This document shows, in pieces, positions 48,552 through 58,108 of a DNA stretch of 64,000 nt. Each line of letters starts with the position of its first letter. The first letter of the stretch is position 1. Source of the stretch: Sulfitobacter sp. HNIBRBA3233 (GTDB lineage Bacteria; Pseudomonadota; Alphaproteobacteria; Rhodobacterales; Rhodobacteraceae). A model generated the notes under the pieces. That model was not told the origin of the DNA, did no database searches, and saw only the letters and a list, made by a program, of their open reading frames with translations. The stretch spans positions 2,418,001-2,482,000 of the forward strand of contig NZ_JBEFLP010000001.1 in NCBI RefSeq assembly GCF_040149665.1, read 5' to 3'. Made by a program: the position numbers and the translations under genes.

Positions 48552-49727
48552 TCAGCCGGGGCTCATCCCGCGAAGCCGCTCGGAGCGTCGGCGCAGGATC
48601 TCGACCACCGTCAGCAGGCAGATCGAGATCGCCACAAGGATCGTCGCCACCGCAAGGATGGTTGGGCTGATCTGCTCGCGAAGGCCGGTGAACATCTGCC
48701 AGGGCAGTGTCTTCTGACCCGCGGAGCCGACGAACAGCACGACCACCACCTCGTCGAAGGACGTGATGAAGGCGAACAGGCCCCCGGAAATCACGCCGGG
48801 CAGGATCAGCGGCATCTGCACGCGGAAGAAGGTGGTGACCGGATTGGCCCCCATGTTCGCCGCAGCCCGCGTCAGTGACCGGTCAAAGCCGACCAGCGTC
48901 GCGGTGACCGTGATGATGACAAACGGAATGCCCAGCGCCGCGTGGGCCAGCACCACGCCGACATATGTCCCCTGCAGGCCGATGCGGCTGTAGAAGAAGT
49001 ACATGCCCGCCGCCGAGATGATCAGCGGAACGATCATCGGCGAGATCAAGATCGCCATGATCGCACGACGGAACGGGACGTGCGGCTGGCTCAGCCCGAT
49101 TGCGGCCAGCGTACCGAAGCTGACGGACAGCAGTGTCGCCACCGGCGCGATCTTGACCGAGTTCCAGAGTGCGTTCTGCCAGTCATCGTTGGTAAAGAAG
49201 TCGCGGTAATGCTTGAGCGAATATCCCTCGGGATCGAACCGCAGCATTTCGGGGGTGAAGGTAAAGAAGTTCTCGGCATTGAAGCTGAGCGGCATCACCA
49301 CGAGGATCGGTGTGATGAGGAAGACGAAAATCGCACCACAGATCACGCGGAACGCGAAATGCCAGAGCACCTGCATCGGTGTCAGATATGGCGGGATTTT
49401 CGCACGGTAGCGTCCTTCAGACAGCCAGAAGGTCATAAATCCGAAGAACCAGCCGAAAAAGCCGCCGACGACCACGCCGGGGATACCTGCGATGAAGTAC
49501 CCTGCAATGGCCATCACGACGAACAGCGCCCAGCGGCCGGTCTTTTCATTGCCGAACTTGACCAATGCGAAGGCGGCAATCGCCATGAGGATCGCGCCGG
49601 CGATGACCCCGAGCGGGATCGAACCCTGCCCGGCACCGATGAAGATGCCGAAGAATGCGCCGAACGCTGCCACAACCGAGACGTAGAAACTCGGTTCGGT
49701 ACGGGAGATGGGTGTAAGTGCAACCAT
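48552..49727 (-). CDS. polyamine-type ABC transporter permease (PotC-like, extended)
   Basis: A 391-residue permease with the EAA-loop motif (RAAANMGANPVTTFFRVQMPLILP) and the fold of PotC/YdcV-type permeases in its C-terminal 270 residues. The N-terminal 115 residues add about three extra glycine-rich membrane helices (SVVAAFGAFFGIFIGAG; GVIAGAILMAIAAF; YFIAGIPGVVVGGFFGWFFG) not found in ordinary PotC. It is the last gene of an ATPase-SBP-permease-permease operon on the minus strand, eleven bases after the partner permease. Confidence 0.9.
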   Translation of the reverse strand: MVALTPISRTEPSFYVSVVAAFGAFFGIFIGAGQGSIPLGVIAGAILMAIAAFALVKFGNEKTGRWALFVVMAIAGYFIAGIPGVVVGGFFGWFFGFMTFWLSEGRYRAKIPPYLTPMQVLWHFAFRVICGAIFVFLITPILVVMPLSFNAENFFTFTPEMLRFDPEGYSLKHYRDFFTNDDWQNALWNSVKIAPVATLLSVSFGTLAAIGLSQPHVPFRRAIMAILISPMIVPLIISAAGMYFFYSRIGLQGTYVGVVLAHAALGIPFVIITVTATLVGFDRSLTRAAANMGANPVTTFFRVQMPLILPGVISGGLFAFITSFDEVVVVLFVGSAGQKTLPWQMFTGLREQISPTILAVATILVAISICLLTVVEILRRRSERLRGMSPG

Positions 49728-49738
49728 GATACTGCTCC

Positions 49739-51445
49739 TTATCCGAGTTTCACGTTATCGATGCCGACGATCTTGTCGTAGGCGTAGTAGAGTATGAGAA
49801 CCGCAGCCAGCAGGATCGCCCCGAGCGCAGCCGCCAGTCCCCAGTTGAGCGAGCTTGAAATATGGTAGGCAATGCGGTTCGAGATGAACGTACCGCTTGT
49901 ACCGCCCACGATTTCAGGCGTGATGTAGTAGCCGATGGCGAGGATGAACACGAGGATCGACCCCGCGCCGATTCCGGGCACCGACTGCGGGAAGTAGACA
50001 CGCCAGAAAGCGGTCCAGTTCGTCGCCCCGAGGCTCTTGGCAGCCCGAAGATAGCTTGGCTGGATCGTCTGCATGACGGAGTACATCGGCAGGATCATGA
50101 AGGGCAGCAGGATGTGGGTCATCGCGATGATCGTACCGGTCTGGTTGTTGATCAGCACCAGCCTGTCCGCATCCGCGACAAGCCCCAGCCAGACCAGCGT
50201 ATCGTTGATGACACCCTGCTGTTGCAGCATCACCTTCCACGCCGAGGTTCGCACCAGAAGCGATGTCCAGAACGGCAGCAGCACGAGGATCATCAGCAGG
50301 TTGGCGGTGCGCGACGGCAGGTTGGCAAGGATCCAGGCCACCGGATATCCGAGCAGGATGCACGACGCCGTGATCGCGACCGACATCACCATCGTGCGCC
50401 AGAACAGGATCCCGTAGATACGTTCGTCTTCGGGGCGAAGCTCGGCGCCGTCTGCGGATTTCTGCATGTCGACGGAATTGAGGAAGTAACCGGTCGTCAG
50501 ATCGGGGGAATAGATCTTGATGGTCTGCCAGACATCGAGACTGTGCCAGTCCTCGTCGATCTCGCGGAAGGCCGCGACGTAGTCAACGGTTTCGAAATCA
50601 GGCGCGGCCTCGGCTGCGGCCTTGATCTCGGCGGCGGCAGGGCCGCTGTAGCTTGCGATCTGGCTCGCCGTTTCACCGGTCAGGTCTTCGTAGAAAGAGG
50701 AATATACGATTGCCCACGGATCTTCGTCGTAGAGGTTATCCTCGTCTTCGAGCTGGATGAAATCCGCGAAACGCTGGTACGCGGCAGCGGTATTGGGCAG
50801 CATATCCGCGATCCCGTCACGCATTTCGAAACGGGGCTGGGCGGTGTCACTGTCTTCGTCCCATGACTGGATGGCCGACAGCCAGCTGTCGCTGCCCATG
50901 AAGCTGTTCCAGTTCTCGCCGTCTTCCCAGAACTCGTTCAGGTCCTCGAACTGGTCCTGATAGACCTCTCCCATATCCTCGACGCTGCGCCCGGACTTGC
51001 GGAAGAGCGACGACATGCCGGTCAACTCGTAGTTCAGGCGGGACCCGAGGCGGGTGTGAAGCTTTGCTTCCTGAGCAAAGAAAATATCGTCGTAGAGGGC
51101 GCGGTATACGGTTTCACCGGGTAATTCGTTTCCGTTCGCGTCCCAGTCCTCCAGCGCCTCGGTCGTTTTCGGCAGCGTGTCGGACACGATGTCGTTTTCG
51201 ACGGATCGCCAGAGCATGTCCGCAATCGGTGCGATGAACGTGACCAGCACAAAGATCAAAAGCGGCGCGACCAGCATCAGGGCGCGTAGTTTTTGCATGC
51301 GCAGGGCGCGGTTCAGCGACCTTTTGAGCGGTGTTCCGTCCGCAGCCAGAACGCCTTTCTTCTTGCTTGCGGCATCGGAGGCGCGCATCGCATCGTCAGG
51401 CGTTGGCGCGGTATCAGCGGTTGTTGCGTCTTTGACGTCGCTCAT
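49739..51445 (-). CDS. polyamine-type ABC transporter permease (PotB-like) with large periplasmic insert
   Basis: A 568-residue PotB-like permease. One membrane helix (about 53-77) is followed by about 265 residues, acidic and without strong hydrophobic segments (81-345), before the usual cluster of helices that begins at about 347. The EAA loop (LRAAKSLGATNWTAFWRVYFPQ) is normal. Ordinary PotB has only a short loop there, so this one carries a periplasmic domain of roughly 200 extra residues. A 35-residue charged N-terminal tail precedes it. Confidence 0.9.
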   Translation of the reverse strand: MSDVKDATTADTAPTPDDAMRASDAASKKKGVLAADGTPLKRSLNRALRMQKLRALMLVAPLLIFVLVTFIAPIADMLWRSVENDIVSDTLPKTTEALEDWDANGNELPGETVYRALYDDIFFAQEAKLHTRLGSRLNYELTGMSSLFRKSGRSVEDMGEVYQDQFEDLNEFWEDGENWNSFMGSDSWLSAIQSWDEDSDTAQPRFEMRDGIADMLPNTAAAYQRFADFIQLEDEDNLYDEDPWAIVYSSFYEDLTGETASQIASYSGPAAAEIKAAAEAAPDFETVDYVAAFREIDEDWHSLDVWQTIKIYSPDLTTGYFLNSVDMQKSADGAELRPEDERIYGILFWRTMVMSVAITASCILLGYPVAWILANLPSRTANLLMILVLLPFWTSLLVRTSAWKVMLQQQGVINDTLVWLGLVADADRLVLINNQTGTIIAMTHILLPFMILPMYSVMQTIQPSYLRAAKSLGATNWTAFWRVYFPQSVPGIGAGSILVFILAIGYYITPEIVGGTSGTFISNRIAYHISSSLNWGLAAALGAILLAAVLILYYAYDKIVGIDNVKLG

Positions 51446-51505
51446 AGAATCCCCGTCGGTTGCTTTTGTTATTGGTAAATGGACTAACGAATGAACCTAA
51501 AGCGA

Positions 51506-51528
51506 GAGAGGGCCAAACTGGCCCTCTC
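51506..51528 (-). other. intercistronic hairpin after the SBP gene
   Basis: GAGAGGGCC (51506-51514) pairs perfectly with GGCCCTCTC (51520-51528) around a five-base loop. It lies 20 bases after the stop of the binding-protein gene and 60 before the permease, with no T run. Such stems commonly protect the binding-protein mRNA and lower permease expression. Confidence 0.75.
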
Positions 51529-51548
51529 CCTGAAGTTTCATGCGGGGC

Positions 51549-52661
51549 TTATTGAACCAGCCACGCTTGGAATTTCGCGTCGATATCGTCGCGGTAGTCA
51601 GCCCAGAACTCGTAGTTGTAGAGGAACGTGTTCTCGGAGTTCGCTGGATCGGTTGGCATGTGTGGTGCCATATCGATACCCAGCTCGGCGTGCTGACCCA
51701 CCAGCGGAGCGGACGACTTACGCGCCGGACCGTAGGAGATGTAAGCAGCCTGATCTGCCAGACGCTGTGTGTCTGTCGCGAACTTGATGAAGTCTTTCGC
51801 ACGGGCCACACGCTCGTCGCTCAGACCGGTTGGGATGATCCAGCCGTCAAGGTCGAACATCTGCGCGTCCCAGAGCATACCGATAGGCTGGTCCTGCTCT
51901 ACGATCGCCGAGAAGAGGCGGCCGTTATAGGTCGAGCCCATGAAGATTTCGCCATCGGCCAGCAGCTGTGGCGTGTCGGCGCCTGCGGACCACCAGATCA
52001 CGTCGTCCTTGATCGTGTCGAGCTTGGCAAGGGCGCGGTCCTGACCTTCTTCGGTTGCGAGAACGTCATAGATTTCGTCCTTGGCGACACCGTCGCAGAG
52101 CAGAGCCCATTCCATGTTGGCGATCGGACGCTTTTCGAGCGAACGCTTGCCTGGATATGTCTCGAGGTCGAAGATCGAGCAGACATCGCTTGGCGCGTCG
52201 ACACCTTCAGGCACCATGTCCGTACGGTAGCCGAATGTGGTCGAGTACACGATCTGCGGGATGAAGCAGTCAGAGACCAGCAGGTCGCCAAAATCGTCTT
52301 CGGCGGATGTGCCGTCAGGTGCTGCTGCAAGGTCTTCTTCCGGGTCGATTTCCATCGCCAGACCTTCGTCGCACAGGCGGATCGCGTCAGCGGCAACCAC
52401 GTCGACGACATCCCATGTCACGTTACCCGCTTCGTTCATCGCGCGGAGCTTCGCAACGGCTTCGGCCGAGGATTCGTCGTTGATGATCGAGACGCCGGTC
52501 TTTTCCATGTAGGGCTCGTGATAAGCCTTCTGCTGGCTGTTGGAGTATGCACCACCCCAGGACACGATCGTCATTTCGTTGGCCATGTGACCGTCAGCGT
52601 GCGACATGCCAGCCGCAACTGTCAGAGCGGTTGATGCCATCAGCATTTTTGTCAGTTTCAT
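51549..52661 (-). CDS. ABC transporter substrate-binding protein, spermidine/putrescine type
   Basis: A 370-residue periplasmic binding protein with a signal peptide (about 1-22, ending SHA before DGHMANEM). The mature N-terminus (MTIVSWGGAYSNSQQKAYHEPYMEKTGV) and later TWDVVDVVAADAIRLCDEG identify the PotD/PotF-like family of extracellular solute-binding proteins. The exact ligand (putrescine, spermidine or another cationic amine) is not decided by sequence alone. It is the second gene of the operon, 122 bases after the ATPase gene. Confidence 0.93.
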   Translation of the reverse strand: MKLTKMLMASTALTVAAGMSHADGHMANEMTIVSWGGAYSNSQQKAYHEPYMEKTGVSIINDESSAEAVAKLRAMNEAGNVTWDVVDVVAADAIRLCDEGLAMEIDPEEDLAAAPDGTSAEDDFGDLLVSDCFIPQIVYSTTFGYRTDMVPEGVDAPSDVCSIFDLETYPGKRSLEKRPIANMEWALLCDGVAKDEIYDVLATEEGQDRALAKLDTIKDDVIWWSAGADTPQLLADGEIFMGSTYNGRLFSAIVEQDQPIGMLWDAQMFDLDGWIIPTGLSDERVARAKDFIKFATDTQRLADQAAYISYGPARKSSAPLVGQHAELGIDMAPHMPTDPANSENTFLYNYEFWADYRDDIDAKFQAWLVQ

Positions 52662-52783
52662 TAGTAGTTCTCCCAGTTATAACCCGTTGTAGGAAAACCG
52701 AGACTGCAACAACGGGCTTGGCTGCAGCCCCTGTACCATCACGCCGCCCGTAGGCGACGCGACATGTTACTATTGCTCGGGCG

Positions 52784-53884
52784 TCAGGCGTCCAACGCCC
52801 GGCAGTCTTGTGGCAACCAGCCGATCTTGACCTTCTCGCCCGGTTTCAGGCGGACCTGATCGGCCCGGTTACGTGTCTTGACGATAAAGTCATCGCGGCC
52901 AGCCACTTTCAGGCGCGTACGGAACACGTCACCCATATAGATGAACTCGAGGACCTCTGCGTCAAGGGTATGTGCTTCGGGGCCCAGTTCGGGATTGAAT
53001 TCAACCCGTTCGGGGCGGATGGAAAGTGTTGTCTTGTCGCCGACGGACCCGACGTTGACGGGCAGGGCGTCGATCTGTTCGCCGGTGCCGTCCAGCTTCA
53101 CGACGCACTGGTCGCCGTTCAGCTTTACGACTTCGCCTTTCAGCGTGTTGTTCTCGCCGATGAACTGCGCGACGAAGCTGTTCTTGGGCCGCTCGTAGAG
53201 CTCATCCGGCGGCGCAAGCTGCTGGATGCGGCCGTCGTCGAACACGGCGACGCGGTCGGACATTGTCAGCGCTTCGGTCTGGTCGTGGGTCACGTAGACC
53301 ACGGTGATGCCCAGTTCATGCGCCAGATTCGTGATTTCGAACTGAAGCGATTCGCGCAGCTGCTTGTCGAGAGCGCCGAGCGGTTCGTCCATGAGGACCA
53401 GTTCGGGTTCGAACACCAGCGCGCGCGCCAGCGCGATACGCTGTTGCTGACCGCCGGAAAGCTGCGCGGGGCGGCGTCCGGCAAAATCGTTCATCTGCAC
53501 CATTCCGAGCGCGCGCTGGATCTTGCCCTCGCGGTCGGATTTCGACATGCCGCGCACTTCCAGCGGGAAGGAAAGGTTTTCCGCCACCGTCATGTGCGGG
53601 AACAGCGCATAGTTCTGGAAAACCATGCCGATACCACGCTTGTGGGGCGGGATATTGTTGATGGACTTGCCACCAAGGCGGATATCGCCGTGGGTGGCAG
53701 TCTCGAACCCTGCGAGCATCATCAGACAGGTCGTCTTGCCCGAGCCCGAGGGGCCAAGCATCGTCAGAAACTCGCCCTTCGGCATGCTGAGGTTGAGATC
53801 CTTAACGACGAGGGTCTCCCCATCGTAGCTTTTCTGTACGCGATCAAACTCGACGAAAGCGTCGTTGTTCTCTGTATCCGCCAA
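52784..53884 (-). CDS. ABC transporter ATP-binding protein, polyamine type (PotA-like)
   Basis: A 366-residue ATPase with Walker A (LGPSGSGKTTCLMML), signature (LSGGQQQRIALARAL), Walker B (LVLMDEPLGALD) and the H-loop (VYVTHDQTEALTMSD), followed by a TOBE domain (about 285-365). It energises the importer encoded downstream on the same strand. It heads the four-gene operon, unlike the potFGHI unit where the binding protein comes first. Confidence 0.96.
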   Translation of the reverse strand: MADTENNDAFVEFDRVQKSYDGETLVVKDLNLSMPKGEFLTMLGPSGSGKTTCLMMLAGFETATHGDIRLGGKSINNIPPHKRGIGMVFQNYALFPHMTVAENLSFPLEVRGMSKSDREGKIQRALGMVQMNDFAGRRPAQLSGGQQQRIALARALVFEPELVLMDEPLGALDKQLRESLQFEITNLAHELGITVVYVTHDQTEALTMSDRVAVFDDGRIQQLAPPDELYERPKNSFVAQFIGENNTLKGEVVKLNGDQCVVKLDGTGEQIDALPVNVGSVGDKTTLSIRPERVEFNPELGPEAHTLDAEVLEFIYMGDVFRTRLKVAGRDDFIVKTRNRADQVRLKPGEKVKIGWLPQDCRALDA

Positions 53885-53999
53885 TTTTTGGCTCCCCGTG
53901 TACGTTTCTTGTCTGTCGTCTAATTAGCGTGGGACTATTCCCATGCTGACAGCGCTTTGCAACTGGATAACGCGGGTTTTCCTAAAACTGGGGGCATTA

Positions 54000-54044
54000 C
54001 AGGCGATTTTCCTTCGAAATGACAAATTTCGGGAAAATCGCCTG
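54000..54044. repeat. long imperfect palindrome upstream of the ABC operon
   Basis: CAGGCGATTTTCC (54000-54012) pairs with GGAAAATCGCCTG (54032-54044), and CGAAAT (54015-54020) with ATTTCG (54026-54031), giving a 19-pair stem with a two-base bulge. It lies between the aminotransferase 3' end and the ATPase start. No T run follows on either strand. Confidence 0.85.
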
Positions 54045-54087
54045 CTCAATGACTGATATTTGAGCGCTCGCGCCCAAAACGGGTGCG

Positions 54088-55485
54088 TCAGGACGCCGCT
54101 TTCAGCATGTCTTTTTCCATAAGCGCGCTGTAGGTGTCGTCGAGCGCCTTGACCGCGCGGGTCTGGAAAATGTCGATTTCTTCGGGCGTGATGACCAGCG
54201 GTGGAGAGATGATCATCCGGTCTCCGACGTGGCGCATGACCAGATCGTTTGCGAAACACCGCTCGCGACACATGAAGCCGACGGTCCCTGCCTCCATCGC
54301 GAATTTGGCGCGGGTTTCCTTGTGCGGCGTCAGCGGCAGTGATGCCATCATGCCGCATACATTCATGCCACCGACCAGCGGATGCTCTGCCAGCACCTCA
54401 AGTGCGGCGTGCAGTGCGGGACCAGCCACATTATTCACATGGTCGAGGATGTTTTCCTCCTGCAGGATGCGAAGGTTCTCCAGCGCGACGGCGGCACAGA
54501 CAGGGTGGCCCGAATAGGTGTAGCCGTGGTTGAATTCGCAGGCATTGATCACTTCGGCGACCTCGTCGCAGACGATCGAGCCGCCGATGGGGGCGTAGCC
54601 GCTGCTCAGCCCCTTGGCGATGGTCATGATATGCGGCTTGATCCCCATGGTGGTGCTGCCGAACCAGTTGCCGGTCCGACCGAAGCCACAGATCACCTCG
54701 TCCGCGATGATCAGGACATTATGCTTTTCGCAGATGCGCTGGATTTCGGGCCAGTAGGTGCTGGGCGGCACGATAACGCCGCCTGCGCCCTGAACGGGTT
54801 CCGCGATAAAGGCCGCGACCTTATCCGCGCCCAGCTCCTCGATCTTGGCCTCAAGCTCACGCGCACGCGCGAGGCCGAAATCCTCGGGCGTCATGTCGCC
54901 GCCTTCGGCCCACCAGTCGGGCTGGTTGATGTGGTGGATGCCCGGGATCGGCATTCCGCCCTGTTCGTGCATGTATGTCATGCCGCCCATGCTGCCCGAC
55001 CCCATGGTGGACCCGTGATAGGCGTTCTTGCGGCTGATGATGTGGGATTTCTCCGGATGGCCCTTCTGCGCCCAATAGGTGCGGACCATGCGCAGGTTGG
55101 TGTCGTTCGCTTCCGATCCGGACCCGGCGAAAAAAACGTGGTTCAGATGATCGGGGGCAAGCTTTGCCAGTTCGGCCGCCAGTTCGATTGCGGGCGTATG
55201 TGTCGTGTTGAAGAACGTGTTGTAGAACGGCAGCTCAAGCATCTGGCGCGACGCGACGTCGACCATTTCCTGACGGCCGTAGCCGATGTTGACGCACCAC
55301 AGACCGGACATCGCATCGAGGATCTGATTGCCCTCGCTGTCTTTGAGGAACACGCCTTTGCCGCTCTTGATTACGCGCACGCCGCGGTCGCGGAGTTCGT
55401 CGTTGGTGGTGAAGGGGTGCATGTGATGGGCGGCGTCCAGCGCCTGTAGTTCGGCGGTCGGCATGTGATTGGTCGGAGTGGACAT
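54088..55485 (-). CDS. class III aminotransferase, putrescine/omega-amino acid type
   Basis: A 465-residue PLP-dependent class III aminotransferase: GSEANDTNLRMVRTYW, DEVICGFGRTGNWFG and the lysine segment IMTIAKGLSSGYAPIGG. It resembles omega-amino acid/putrescine-pyruvate aminotransferases (SpuC/PauC-like), which convert putrescine to 4-aminobutyraldehyde using pyruvate. The start at 55485 (MSTPTNHMPTAELQ) follows AAAAAGGGGG; a frame start at 55536 is rejected. It is divergent from potF, and its position between two polyamine importers supports a polyamine role. Confidence 0.9.
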   Translation of the reverse strand: MSTPTNHMPTAELQALDAAHHMHPFTTNDELRDRGVRVIKSGKGVFLKDSEGNQILDAMSGLWCVNIGYGRQEMVDVASRQMLELPFYNTFFNTTHTPAIELAAELAKLAPDHLNHVFFAGSGSEANDTNLRMVRTYWAQKGHPEKSHIISRKNAYHGSTMGSGSMGGMTYMHEQGGMPIPGIHHINQPDWWAEGGDMTPEDFGLARARELEAKIEELGADKVAAFIAEPVQGAGGVIVPPSTYWPEIQRICEKHNVLIIADEVICGFGRTGNWFGSTTMGIKPHIMTIAKGLSSGYAPIGGSIVCDEVAEVINACEFNHGYTYSGHPVCAAVALENLRILQEENILDHVNNVAGPALHAALEVLAEHPLVGGMNVCGMMASLPLTPHKETRAKFAMEAGTVGFMCRERCFANDLVMRHVGDRMIISPPLVITPEEIDIFQTRAVKALDDTYSALMEKDMLKAAS

Positions 55486-55731
55486 GAAAGCCCCCTTTTT
55501 TAAACTGTAAGGATTTGCCCCCAGAAATATGATCAAATTTTTTCGAGGTCAATCAAAGACCCGCGGCTGGGCGGTTTTTGCAAGCATACTTGGCCAGAGC
55601 GGCGATTAAATCTTGCGCGCGACCGCAGCGATCCTGCGCCGTGATGATTGAATCACCTTGCCGCCTCGCCCAAAGTTTGATCACATTACGCGCAATGCCG
55701 GCTGAACCGGCTGTGTCTAAGGGAGTACGTA
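55486..55731. promoter_or_regulatory. divergent control region between aminotransferase and potF
   Basis: This 246-base gap serves two divergent polyamine genes. TGATCAAA (55530-55537) near the aminotransferase start and its exact reverse complement TTTGATCA (55676-55683) near potF face outward, one per promoter. A further inverted repeat, GTGAT (55641-55645) with ATCAC (55652-55656), lies between them. Stretches at 55501-55545 are AT-rich. These suit a shared regulator, but none can be named. Confidence 0.5.
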
Positions 55732-56817
55732 ATGACCAATCAAGTTATCACCGGCGCCACACTTGTGGCGCTTCTCGCCGGTGCTGCCGCCGCGGACGAA
55801 GTACGGGTCTACAACTGGTCCGACTATATCGACGAGGAACTGCTGACGAAGTTCGAGGAAGAGACCGGCATCGACCTGATCTATGACGTCTTCGACAGCA
55901 ACGAAGTGCTGGAAACGAAAATGCTTGCCGGTGGTTCGGGCTACGATGTGGTCGTGCCGTCGGGAACCTTCCTGCAGCGCCAGATCACTGCCGGCGCGTT
56001 CCAGAAGCTCGATACGGAAAAGCTGCCGAATCTCAGCAACATGTGGGACGTGGTAACCGACCGCACAGAACAGTACGATCCCGACAACGCCTATTCCATC
56101 AACTACATGTGGGGCACCACAGGCATCGGCGCGAACGTCGGCAAGGTTCAGGAGATCCTGGGCGAAGACGCACCGATCGATTCGCTTGAACTGGTCATGA
56201 ACCCCGCGAACATGGAAAAGCTGGCCGATTGTGGGGTGCATTTCCTCGATGCTCCGGCCGAGATGATCCCGATGGCGCTGAAATACATCGGCGAAGATCC
56301 CGACAGCCATGACCCCGAGGTGATTGCCAAGGCCGAGGAAGCGCTGCTGGCGATCCGCCCCTACATCCAGAAATTCCACAGCTCGGAATATATCAACGCG
56401 CTGGCAAACGGTGACATCTGCGTCGCGGTCGGCTGGTCCGGTGACATTCTTCAGGCGCGCGACCGTGCGGCCGAAGCCGACAACGGTGTCGAAATCGCGT
56501 ATCACGCACCCAAGGAAGGTGCGCAGATGTGGTTCGACCAGATGGCGATTCCGGTCGACGCGCCAAACCCTGATGCGGCCCACACCTTCCTGAACTTCAT
56601 CATGGATGCGCAGAACATGGCTGCTGCATCCAACTATGTGTATTACGCCAACGGCAACAAGGCGTCGCAGGAATATCTCGTCGAGGACGTGATTGAGGAT
56701 CCGGCGATCTACCCGGATGAGGACACGCTTGAAAACCTGTTCACCACCACGCCCTATCCGCCGAACGTTCAGCGGGTCGTGACGCGTACATGGACCAAGA
56801 TCAAATCCGGCACCTGA
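55732..56817 (+). CDS. potF: putrescine-binding periplasmic protein
   Basis: A 361-residue solute-binding protein. Signal peptide about 1-20 (ends GAAAA before DEVRVYNWSDYI). The mature opening VRVYNWSDYIDEELL, the YDVFDSNEVLETKMLAG segment and WGTTGIGANVGKV identify PotF/PotD-type polyamine-binding proteins, nearest to PotF in organisation because it heads potFGHI. It delivers the polyamine to the PotHI channel. A GGGAG ribosome site lies about ten bases before the start. Confidence 0.93.
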   Translation: MTNQVITGATLVALLAGAAAADEVRVYNWSDYIDEELLTKFEEETGIDLIYDVFDSNEVLETKMLAGGSGYDVVVPSGTFLQRQITAGAFQKLDTEKLPNLSNMWDVVTDRTEQYDPDNAYSINYMWGTTGIGANVGKVQEILGEDAPIDSLELVMNPANMEKLADCGVHFLDAPAEMIPMALKYIGEDPDSHDPEVIAKAEEALLAIRPYIQKFHSSEYINALANGDICVAVGWSGDILQARDRAAEADNGVEIAYHAPKEGAQMWFDQMAIPVDAPNPDAAHTFLNFIMDAQNMAAASNYVYYANGNKASQEYLVEDVIEDPAIYPDEDTLENLFTTTPYPPNVQRVVTRTWTKIKSGT

Positions 56818-56889
56818 TCTGATCTGCATCCGAAGGGGCGGCCATGGCGCCGCCCCTTCGCCACCTTTCCTGCCTAGGAAGATATCCGC

Positions 56890-58017
56890 GTGAGCATTCC
56901 CGTCTTCGCCCCTTGGGACGATCCGAACGAAAAGCCCTTGATCCGTTTCAAGAACGTGACCAAGCGGTTTGGTAGTTTTACCGCAATCGATGACCTGACC
57001 CTCGATATCTACGCGAAGGAATTTTTCGCCCTGCTGGGTCCGTCGGGCTGCGGCAAGACGACGATGATGCGTATGCTCGCGGGATTCGAGACCGTGACAG
57101 AAGGCAAGATTGAACTGGCCGGACAGGATATCGCCGGCGTGCCGCCGAACAAGCGCGCCGTGAACATGATGTTCCAGTCCTACGCGCTGTTTCCGCACCT
57201 GTCGGTCTGGGACAATATCGCCTTCGGCCTCAAACGCGACAAGAAGCCGAAAGACGAGATCGCAAACCGCGTCTCCGAAATGCTCAAGCTGACGCGACTG
57301 GAAAAATTCGCCGCGCGCAAGCCGCACCAGATTTCCGGCGGCCAGCGACAGCGCGTTGCCCTCGCGCGGTCCCTCGCGAAAGCGCCGAAACTCCTGCTGC
57401 TGGACGAGCCTCTGGGCGCGCTGGACGCAAAGCTGCGTCAGGACACGCAGTTCGAATTGATGGACATTCAGGAGAAGACCGGCACCACCTTCGTGATCGT
57501 GACCCACGATCAGGAAGAAGCGATGACTGTCGCCTCGCGCGTGGCTGTCATGGACGAAGGGCGCGTGATGCAGGTGTCGACGCCTGCCGAAATCTACGAG
57601 ACGCCCAACAGCGTCTATGTCGCCGATTTCATCGGTGACGTGAACATCATCAGCGGCACGGCGAAAGCGGCAGACGACGGTGTGTATTTCATTGACTGGG
57701 CCGTGAACCAGCCGCCGCTGCTCGCGACCTCCGAAAAGCCGTTCAGCGAAGGGCAGGAATGCCACCTTGCGATCCGCCCCGAGAAAATCGCGATCTCGAA
57801 GGAAAAGCCGGCCGAGGCTGAGAATGCGGTCGAGGGAAAGGTGCTCGATATCGCGTATCTGGGAAACCTGTCGACCTATCACGTCGAACTTCCGGGCGGT
57901 CAGATCCTTAAGGCGCAGACCGCCAACACCCGCCGCATCGCGCGCCGCGACATCACATGGGAAGACCCGGTTTGGATCCGCTGGAACAAGACCGCAGGGG
58001 TTCTGTTGGAGAAATGA
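56890..58017 (+). CDS. potG: putrescine ABC transporter ATP-binding protein
   Basis: A 375-residue ATPase with Walker A (LGPSGCGKTTMMRML), signature (ISGGQRQRVALARSL), Walker B (LLLLDEPLGALDAKL), H-loop (VIVTHDQEEAMTVAS) and a C-terminal TOBE region (about 290-370). It powers the importer. The start is GTG at 56890, 72 bases after potF. The operon order F-G-H-I and direction are as in other potFGHI units. Confidence 0.95.
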   Translation: MSIPVFAPWDDPNEKPLIRFKNVTKRFGSFTAIDDLTLDIYAKEFFALLGPSGCGKTTMMRMLAGFETVTEGKIELAGQDIAGVPPNKRAVNMMFQSYALFPHLSVWDNIAFGLKRDKKPKDEIANRVSEMLKLTRLEKFAARKPHQISGGQRQRVALARSLAKAPKLLLLDEPLGALDAKLRQDTQFELMDIQEKTGTTFVIVTHDQEEAMTVASRVAVMDEGRVMQVSTPAEIYETPNSVYVADFIGDVNIISGTAKAADDGVYFIDWAVNQPPLLATSEKPFSEGQECHLAIRPEKIAISKEKPAEAENAVEGKVLDIAYLGNLSTYHVELPGGQILKAQTANTRRIARRDITWEDPVWIRWNKTAGVLLEK

Positions 58018-58108
58018 AAACACCGGCGCTGACATGCCTGCGCGACTTGCGCCCCCTCGGGGGCCAGCAATCCGCACATCCGGCAGCCGCCGCACAGGGT
58101 CTGTCGTA

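Noticed and set aside
55717-58095. 792-residue minus-strand frame opposite potF and potG
   Set aside because: Antisense shadow; both plus-strand genes have full family motifs.
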